Origin: Toxorhynchites rutilus septentrionalis | Taxonomy: Eukaryota > Arthropoda > Insecta > Diptera > Culicidae | Length of the DNA: 64,000 nt | Reading direction: 5' to 3' | NCBI RefSeq assembly: GCF_029784135.1 | Contig: NC_073746.1 | Location: forward strand, 159,515,108 to 159,579,107 | Shown: positions 57,505 to 64,000 of the stretch, in pieces | Position numbering within the stretch: position 1 is the stretch's first letter | Layout of the letters: each line of letters begins with the position of its first letter | Notes under the pieces: model-generated | The model's database searches: none | The model's input: the letters and a program-made list of their open reading frames with translations, nothing else | Told to the model about the DNA's origin: nothing | Made by a program: the position numbers and the translations under genes

Positions 57505-58120
57505 AAGACATATCAAGTGGAAACAGTAGAACAAGTAAACAACTCTCATAATGCAAGGAGAAGCATCTTTCCATGCAATGTAATTTTATGATTTCTTTCT
57601 TTGATGGTGTTGCATAGAGAAATTAAGAGAGAGAGAAGAAAGAGAAAGAGAAGGAAAGAGAAAGAGAAAGAGAAAGAGAAAGAGAAAGAGAAAGAGGAAA
57701 GAGAAAGAGAAAGAGAAAGAGAAAGAGAAAGAGAAAGAGAAAGAGAAAGAGAAAGAGAAAGAGAAAGAGAAAGAGAAAGAGAAAGAGAAAGAGAAAGAGA
57801 AAGAGAAAGAGAAAGAGAAAGAGAAAGAGAAAGAGAAAGAGAAAGAGAAAGAGAAAGAGAAAGAGAAAGAGAAAGAGAAAGAGAAAGAGAAAGAGAAAGA
57901 GAAAGAGAAAGAGAAAGAGAAAGAGAAAGAGAAAGAGAAAGAGAAAGAGAAAGAGAAAGAGAAAGAGAAAGAGAAAGAGAAAGAGAAAGAGAAAGAGAAG
58001 AGAGGGAAAGAGAAAGAGAAAGAGAAAGAGAAAGAGAAAGAGAAAGAGAAAGAGAAAGAGAAAGAGAAAGAGAAAGAGAGAAGAGAAAGAGAAAGAGAAA
58101 GAGAAAGAGAAGAGAAATAC
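57505..58120 (+). repeat. (GAGAAA)n microsatellite, ~490 bp, with repeat-family flank
   Basis: The array runs about 57624-58117. The left flank (AACAGTAGAACAAGTAAACAA, GCAAGGAGAAGCATC, TGTTGCATAGAGAAA) resembles that of the GA array at 42590. Long frames of alternating S/F, S/L or R/E are products of the repeat. Confidence 0.9.
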
Positions 58121-58167
58121 ATCTTTTCATCGTAGTGTATGTGAAGGAATACCGCGACGTCGTAGTA

Positions 58168-59215
58168 ACGGGTGTTAAATAAAAAATGAGAATTTTTTCA
58201 ATCACATATAAAAAAACTTTGTCGCGATGCTCTCACAAGAACGTTGTACGGCACTTACGTCCATTTTCCGGATACAATTCCGGATTCTTGTAGTCAGTTG
58301 CTTCGTGTCCTTGGCCCTCCAATTGATTTTATACACTAGGGCATTGAGTAAGCCAAAGAAATCCTCTATTGGGCGGCACTGGTTCAGGAAAGGCAGCAGG
58401 ATTTTATCAAGGCACTCTTCTCGATAGATTTGTTGGTTGATTGCCAGACCGCTCGGCTTAAACCAAGGCTTTGAAATGCCCCGGTCGGAAATGGCGATGT
58501 ACAACATAACCTTTTTTTCAAACTTGTGCTTGAACTTGTATTTCACTTCAGGCGGTGTGGATGACTTGTCCCTGGAGTAGTAATTATCATTTCCTGGAAT
58601 ATGCGTTTTGGACAGCGGGAAATAGCTTTCGTCGTCCAGAACGAAAGACGTCCCGCGGTATTTTTTGGTCATCCACCGACACTGTGATTTAACCGTCTCA
58701 ATCTGCTCCTCCGTATACTACGGCGACATCGTCTTCTTCCTGCAGACGATTCCTTCCATCTTGAGGGTCCGATGGATCAATACGTGGGAGCAGCCATATT
58801 TCCGACCGGCGTCACGCAGGCTGGTTGCGTCCTTGTTGTCAAACAGCTTCTTTAACGATGTCTTCCTCTGCTTCGTCATTATCGTCACCGGACGACCACT
58901 TCCGACCTTCCGCTCTACGTTCAGGGAACCCAGGATACGATATACCGTACTGACAGGTACATTTTCTTCCTTAAAATGTGCCACCGTGAACTTTTTTCCT
59001 TGCTGGAAATGCGTTTCGTAGAACCGTACAATGCGTTCGCGGAGCACGTGCTGTTTCGACGCCATCTTTGCTTTGACTAAATTCAAACTAGCAAAACCCA
59101 ACACGCCTACTGTTTCTAGGGAGCCTAAAGAGCAATTTTCTTGGAGAAAGAAAATTTTACGCTCTTTATTTGAGTTACTGAAAGGTATTGAGAAATTTTT
59201 TTATTTAACACCCGT
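58168..59215 (-). mobile_element. IS630-Tc1-mariner element with ACGGGTGTTAAAT ends
   Basis: The 1048 bp element has inverted tips ACGGGTGTTAAATAAAAAA (19 bp perfect) and TA on each side (58166-58167 and 59216-59217). It carries one transposase on the minus strand with an internal deletion. The subgroup is not determinable because the second catalytic aspartate is deleted; resemblance is nearest the DDxE lineages (DDES and RPIE motifs). Confidence 0.88.
58202..59065 (-). pseudogene. Transposase of the ACGGGTGTT element, one stop, catalytic D deleted
   Basis: Starts at MASKQHVLRERIVRFYETHF. Two helix-turn-helix regions follow (about residues 1-55 and 75-110, with LRDAGRKYGCSHVLIHRTLK). A TAG or TAA replaces one codon after RKKTMSP (58718). 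The core reads VLDDESYFPLSKTHIPG (first D), then KKVMLYIAISDRGISKPWF and YREECLDKILLPFLNQ. The next residues are CRPIEDFFGLLNA (E). The ~35-45 residues that should carry the second aspartate between PFLNQ and RPIE are missing, so the protein cannot be catalytic. The C-terminus ends KFFYM. Otherwise well preserved. Confidence 0.9.
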
Positions 59216-59221
59216 TAAAGT

Positions 59222-59702
59222 TGTTTGCAAGAGGTGAGCGACATATTCTGGCGGTTGAAATCCAACGAGGCGAAGCGGAATTTCATCTATACCACCATCC
59301 GTTGGTATCGGGAGAGGGCCTCGGTCAAGTGCCGTATGAGATCAGGGTGGCCGCGTTCGGTGAGGACGTCAGCAGCCATCAAGGTGGTGAGGGAGCGGGT
59401 TCGTCGAAAAATGAACCGCTCAATTCGGAAGACCGCAGCTGACCTGGATATGTCGATCGGGATTGTCCTCATCATCATGACGAAAGACCTGGGATACGAG
59501 TCGTACATCCCACATAAGCATCCCGCGATTCCAGAGCACCGTGTCTTTTGATGGTTTGAAGGGCTGTATCCAGGCGTGGGAAGCTCCCACTGGGGTTTAT
59601 CGAGAAAAACGTGAAAATCAACGCCGCGTACTATGAGATCGAGGTTCTGGAGAAGGTTGTGGCCCCGACACTTCGGGATCTCTAAGGGAAGGATCATTAC
59701 GT
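59222..59702 (+). pseudogene. DD37D (maT-type) transposase fragment
   Basis: The plus strand reads VSDIFWRLKSNEAKRNFIYT, a helix-turn-helix; SGWPRSVRTSAAIKVVRERV, a basic linker; and RSIRKTAADLDMSIGIVLII, a second helix-turn-helix. After a gap and a frame change, FIEKNVKINAAYYEIEVLEK and VVAPTLRDL precede the missing second catalytic motif. It is cut off at 59702, where copy E begins. No terminal repeats were recognised. Confidence 0.8.
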
Positions 59703-59707
59703 CTAGA

Positions 59708-60730
59708 AGTGGGTTATATCTGTGATATTACCGCAAGGTGGATGTGAGACTACCGTTGGCTTAGCAATCAATTAGTGACAAGCATATAACTCTTGGGCAT
59801 TTCACCTTTCGAATAAAGTGATTATCACATCACTCGTTTAAGCGGAAAATAATTATCAACGCTCAAAGAAGGGATCGATTCCTTCTCGGAAATACTCGGT
59901 GCAAATAATTCCCCCTCTCCAATTCCCGAGAATTGGATTTATCGGTCGACAACGGCATTCGTGAGCATTCGATAATAGAACTGCCGCTTTTACCAAAAAT
60001 GCAGCTCCGTTCAGTCCGGCGGTAGAAAATAAATGGGATTGAAAGAGAAGAGCATAGTGCTTGGCGAGCTAGCGATTCCATTCTCATGTCACTTCGCAAT
60101 CAAAACTAAATGAATTTCTTCCTCTTCTTTTTCTTCTTGTTGAATTATAGAGACTTTAATCGTTTGCAGTTCATTCGTCTCTAGCCCTGAGGGGGCCATT
60201 GGGGACATCTCAATCCAAACTTTTTTTCCACCTGCCTTGGCAAAGACACTTCATTGTCATTCGACGCATCTCAGCAAACATCAAACGACGTTCTTGAAAT
60301 GGATTTCCGAGCGGGCACCAGTTTATATACAGATTTGTGATTTCATCAGCCTGTTTTTAAAGCAATGTTCAGACTATTGAAACAAGTTTTCGGGTCAATA
60401 ATTAATAAGCATATAACTCTTAGACATTTTATCTTTTGAATAAAATGATTACAAACCACTTCGCTTTGCTGGAAAAAAATATTAACACTCAAAGAGGAAT
60501 CGATTTCTCCTCAAAAATACCCAGCCCCAGCCATTCGATTGTGGCATTCGTCAACAGATGATCTTAAAACTCCTGCTATCATGAAACACAATGATTTTTT
60601 TGATATAGTAGAATACTTTCTACACCATATCGAACAATTATTTTGCTCCGCAATCAAATCCATAGCCAATGTCACCATTTGTAAACAATCTGTATCGAAT
60701 TGTGATCCACACTTCGTTTTTCGCTAAAGG
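59708..60730 (+). mobile_element. GACGTAGGACTACGTC-family element, copy E, one end only
   Basis: The left end reads AGTGGGTTATATCTGTG and CCGCAAGGTGGATGTGAG, like copies A and B. The opposite terminus was not found, so the right limit is a guess. Inside, a ~130 bp segment (AAGCATATAACTCTTGGGCA, TTCGAATAAAGTGATTA, ACTCAAAGAAGGGATCGATT) at 59778-59905 is repeated at 60408-60530 with ~75% identity. A SINE-tail-like TCTTCTTTTTCTTCTTGTTG lies at 60126. Confidence 0.45.
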
Positions 60731-62601
60731 CCTTTCAGGCAGAGATGGTATAAGTCATACTCTAAAAAAAATTCAATCCATTATATATCTGCAAAGCTCT
60801 CAACTCATTTTAGAGAAAAAAAAGTTTTGTTTACAATTCGGGGAAGTGCGGATAAGACGGACAGTGGGGTTAATATGAACATACGACTGATCTGTATAGT
60901 TACATTTTGATTTTCATGAGCATAATGAGAATCCCTCCTACATATTGTTCTAAAATTTTTTACAGCCCCCGGAAACACTGGTGATTGATCAAAAGTGGGA
61001 AAAGAAAAAAAAACCGGGAAAAAGACGGACAGTGAAAAGTCTGTTTATTCTGTTTATTCACCTTTTCCTCGACTATAAGTCCGTTTCACTCGCATCACAA
61101 AAATGTTAAACTTTCTGGTTTCTTTTAATTTCCGTAAAATACATCGGAACACATTTTTTTGTGAAATATTTAACCAATTATTTCGAAAAACAGTATTTTG
61201 AACTGCTATAAGCTGCATTCATGTTTTGGGGAACATGAAATTCCAAAGAAGCTAGTTCTGCTTATCATGTCCGTATTCTTTCATACGGTTGGATTCCTAA
61301 TTACCCGCGGAATCAATGTTAGAAAGTGAGAAGCGGGGCACTGACTGAGCCGGATGACCATCCGAGACACAGGCAGATGCGCATAGTGAACCAGCGAAGA
61401 GGACAGTGACAGCACATGAAATGCAAATTATGTAGATAAATGGCGAAAGCAGTTGAAAGGGAGCGAAGAAACCACCGACTGGTATTCTCGTTTGTTTTGG
61501 TTTTACAAGGTTTGACCTTCTTGTACACTGTGTGCGAAGTATCGGAGTATCGGAGGGCTTACCCGCAGAATGAGGATTTTATGGCCGTCACCACGCGCGG
61601 TTTCGACGAACGGCCGAGACAAGCGAGATTGATGCGCGGGGTCAGCAATGCTACGACAATAATGTTACCATCTTCAATGACACGGTTCATTACTTATTGG
61701 GTACATGTAGACAGAGATCCTTTTCTTAAGCCGCCACTATGAGAACGAGTAAGGATAAAACGCAAAACCAACTGAGAGATTTCTTTGATTACTTTCGCTT
61801 ATCTTTGAACTTCACTTTATATCCATAAGTCTTTTGCTTTTATTTCATTTTAATTCCTGATACCTGTAATAACTGACGTAAATAACAAAATTTACAATTG
61901 TTAGCAACACGTTATCAACCAAAATTTGAATACAGCAGAGTTCAATTGAAAAATTAAAAGAAAAAAATGTTAATTCCTCTGTCTGTCAATCGCATTGGAA
62001 TTCACGGCGGAAATACCGTCAAAATTACTACTCCACAAGGGTGTATGGTCTGGACGATATCCGAGCCATCCCATAGGATCGTTGAGTTATAATTATGGAT
62101 CGTATTTTTAAATGATCAACGCAACAACATTTTGTTCGAAAAAATACCACAGCGGAGATCTTGTATTCCCAATTGAGATATTGTATTCCCAAATGGGGCC
62201 AATATAAACCTACAATGTTTCGAGCCGACCAAAGTAGCTATTTGTGCTGTTGTAAATCTCGACACCTTATGGCCCCATCCGTTGGTCTTATGCTGACAAT
62301 AATAGCTGGCTATGTTTCTCCTTTCTACTTCTTCCAAAACGTTTAATCCGACTCATGTGAAGTCTCCTAATTTACATAAATGTATGTCTGTGCGCGGCAT
62401 CCCGCGTCGTTTGTCGCTGCTCGAGTGGCTGCTGCTGGACTGGAGTTCGTTAGAGTGCTTCAACCTGTTGCAATAATGTTACCCTGATAGAAAGAGAGCG
62501 AGAAATCTCCGTAATGTGACGATTAGCGTTGATGATTTGTTTTCTTTTCGATCCCAGAGCAATACACTGTCGGGTCGATGAAGTGAAAAATGACACAATT
62601 A
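60731..62601. other. Non-coding interval
   Basis: TAAGACGGACAGTG-like segments recur near 60851 and 61019. A 100-codon plus frame (61440-61742) and other short frames have no recognised domain. A GC-richer patch lies at 62390-62470. Confidence 0.3.
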
Positions 62602-63906
62602 AAGGGTGTGTCACATCAAATTGCATCACGGAAAAAACGCTGTAGAAATTTAATTTTTAGGAATTATATCTTCAGCTTTCGCTTATAATCAGATAAGAGT
62701 GTATAGATCACGTTGGCCATGCTTCACTGTCAATTTTTCGTAAATTTGGAAAAATGTCGTCGAACGAAAAAGAGTGTCGTGAATTAAGCCTGTGCACTCA
62801 TTTCGAGAATCCGGAGTTGTCACATCGGGACATCGGTAAGATGCTGGGAATCGTCCAATCCACGGTCAGCAGAGTACTAAAACGATACTTCGAGAACCTA
62901 ACCATCGACCGGAAGGTGAAGAACGGCAAAAATGGATGCTCCGTCAGTGAAAAAGATCACAAGCTACGCGCTTAAGCAGTTTAGACGTGATCCGAGAAGT
63001 TCGGTCCGGGATGTCGCCAATAAGCTGAATTTGTCAAGTTCATTCGTCCAGCGGACCAAGCAGCCTGCGGGGAGGGCCTGCGTACATACAAGGTTCAGAA
63101 GGCTCCTAACCGCGACGAAAGGCAAAACATGGTGGGGAAGACGCGAGCCCGGAAACTGTACACCGAAATGCTGACGAAGCCGCATTGCCTGGTAATGGAC
63201 GACGAAACCTACGTCAAAGCGGACTTTCGTCAGCTGCCGGGCCTGTTGTTCTTCTCCGCAGGGGACAAATTCAGCGTTCCGGAGGAGATTCGCAAGCAGA
63301 AACTATCCAAGTTTGCGAAAAAGTACATGGTGTGGCAAGCGATCTGCTCTTGCGGAAAGCGGAGCGCCCCCTTCGTGATGACCGGCACGGTAAACGGACA
63401 GGTTTACCTTAAGGAGTGCCTACAGAAGCGCTTACTACCACTATTGAAGCAGCAAGAGGGCCCGACCATCTTCTGGCCGGATCTCGCTTCGTGCCACTAT
63501 TCAAAGGACGTGTTGGAGTGGTACGAAGCCAACGGGGTCACCTTCGTGCCAAAGGAAATGAACCCGCCCAACGCGCCGGAGCTTCGCCCAATAGAGAAAT
63601 ATTGGGCGATTATGAAGCAGACCCTCCGGAAGAACCCAAAAGTTGTCAAATCGGAGGCGGACTTCAAGAGAAAATGGATTTCTGTTAAAAAAAAAACTAC
63701 AACCTGACGTTGTACAGAACCTTATGGACGGGGTAAAGAGGAAGGTGCGAGTATACGGGCTTGGGCTCGAAGTATGAATAAAAAGAAAATGCCAAAAGTT
63801 GTTTAATAGTTTTTATTTTACTGTCTAAAATTTTCAAAAGGATCGGTCTACTGGGCGAATTTCTACAGCGTTTTTTCCGTGATGCAATTTGATGTGACAC
63901 ACCCTT
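62602..63906 (+). mobile_element. DD37E (ITmD37E) element, copy 2
   Basis: The 1305 bp element has inverted ends starting AAGGGTGTGTCACATCAAAT that are identical over 49 bp. TA flanks it (62600-62601 and 63907-63908). It contains one transposase gene, plus strand, with three frameshifts. Perfect termini suggest recent mobilisation, perhaps by a transposase encoded elsewhere. Confidence 0.95.
62754..63777 (+). pseudogene. DD37E transposase, three frameshifts
   Basis: Starts MSSNEKECRELSLCTHFENP. First helix-turn-helix about 62790-62890 (IGKMLGIVQSTVSRVLKR), shift near 62960, second helix-turn-helix VRDVANKLNLSSSFVQRT, shift back near 63070. The catalytic core follows: CLVMDDETYVKADFRQLPG (first D), FWPDLASCHYSKDVLEWYE (second D) and ELRPIEKYW (E). 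I count 37 residues between the second D and the E, which defines the lineage. An extra A in a run of nine near 63690 shifts the end; in the other frame it closes VRVYGLGLEV at 63777. All catalytic residues remain, so only frameshifts inactivate it. Confidence 0.95.
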
Positions 63907-63908
63907 TA

Positions 63909-64000
63909 GTCAGTAGTTAGAGTAGGTTTACGTAGGACTTGAAGCTGTTCTTTTTTGATACACTCTTCTGTTAAGTATGTATTTTCTACTGTGTTTGGTA
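63909..64000. other. Non-coding end of window
   Basis: Nothing recognised in the last 92 bp. Confidence 0.3.

Noticed and set aside
57546..58205. Open frames of 178-219 codons of S/F, S/L or R/E repeats
   Set aside because: They arise from the (GAGAAA)n microsatellite; the same holds for the S/L frame at 42573-42806.
59708..60450. Continuation of the DD37D fragment beyond copy E
   Set aside because: No sequence resembling the second and third catalytic motifs was found downstream.

Overview
This is animal nuclear DNA, not microbial. It is AT-rich, full of microsatellites, holds one spliceable exon, and consists mostly of inactive transposons. The transposon set points to a mosquito, probably a culicine: two elements of the DD37E lineage described from mosquitoes, DD37D (maT-type) elements, tRNA-headed SINEs, an R1/LOA-like LINE remnant and TTAA-flanked MITEs. 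The species call is inference.

Layout. 0-4.6 kb: a T-rich non-coding tract with three diverged copies of a ~90 bp repeat, then an unidentified gene-like island ending in an A23 run. 4.65-6.9 kb: two related repeat units, each followed by a long (CTATTA)n array, then two pogo-type MITEs. 9.6-13.4 kb: another pogo-type MITE, two SINEs facing each other, and a nearly intact mellifera-type mariner with TA duplications. 14.9-16.6 kb: a foldback-like element. 17.1-18.6 kb: the only host gene I can support, a GC-richer leader and a first coding exon (30 codons) ending in a good splice donor. The rest of the window could lie in its first intron or downstream. 20.3-23.4 kb: repeat nests, a minisatellite, a LINE 3' end and a TTAA MITE. 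25.1-31 kb: a three-deep nest in which a DD37D element was entered by a DD37E element, which was entered by a terminal-repeat element carrying a tandem array. 32.2-33.7 kb: a dead Tc1 with two repeats at each end. 33.7-38.6 kb: mostly unique non-coding DNA plus a truncated pogo-type MITE. 38.66-40.4 kb: an element bounded by the same termini as two or more other copies, enclosing a decayed histone H2A gene and two histone-type 3' stem-loops. 42.4-45.7 kb: a GA array, an R1/LOA-like LINE remnant split by a pogo-type MITE, a higher-order repeat and a second TTAA MITE. 45.7-48.7 kb: unique, GC-richer. 48.7-52.5 kb: a mauritiana-type mariner fragment, tandem repeats, and a Tigger-like element holding a hairpin insertion. 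53.5-63.9 kb: further repeats, a long GA array, a DDE element that has lost one catalytic residue, a DD37D fragment and a second DD37E element.

No transposase in the window is intact. The most interesting object is the recurrent element family whose one end reads AGTGGGTTATA and whose other end reads GACGTAGGACTACGTC. One copy encloses histone H2A remnants, another carries a TATA/initiator core promoter, and others carry a variable ~90-100 bp tandem array.
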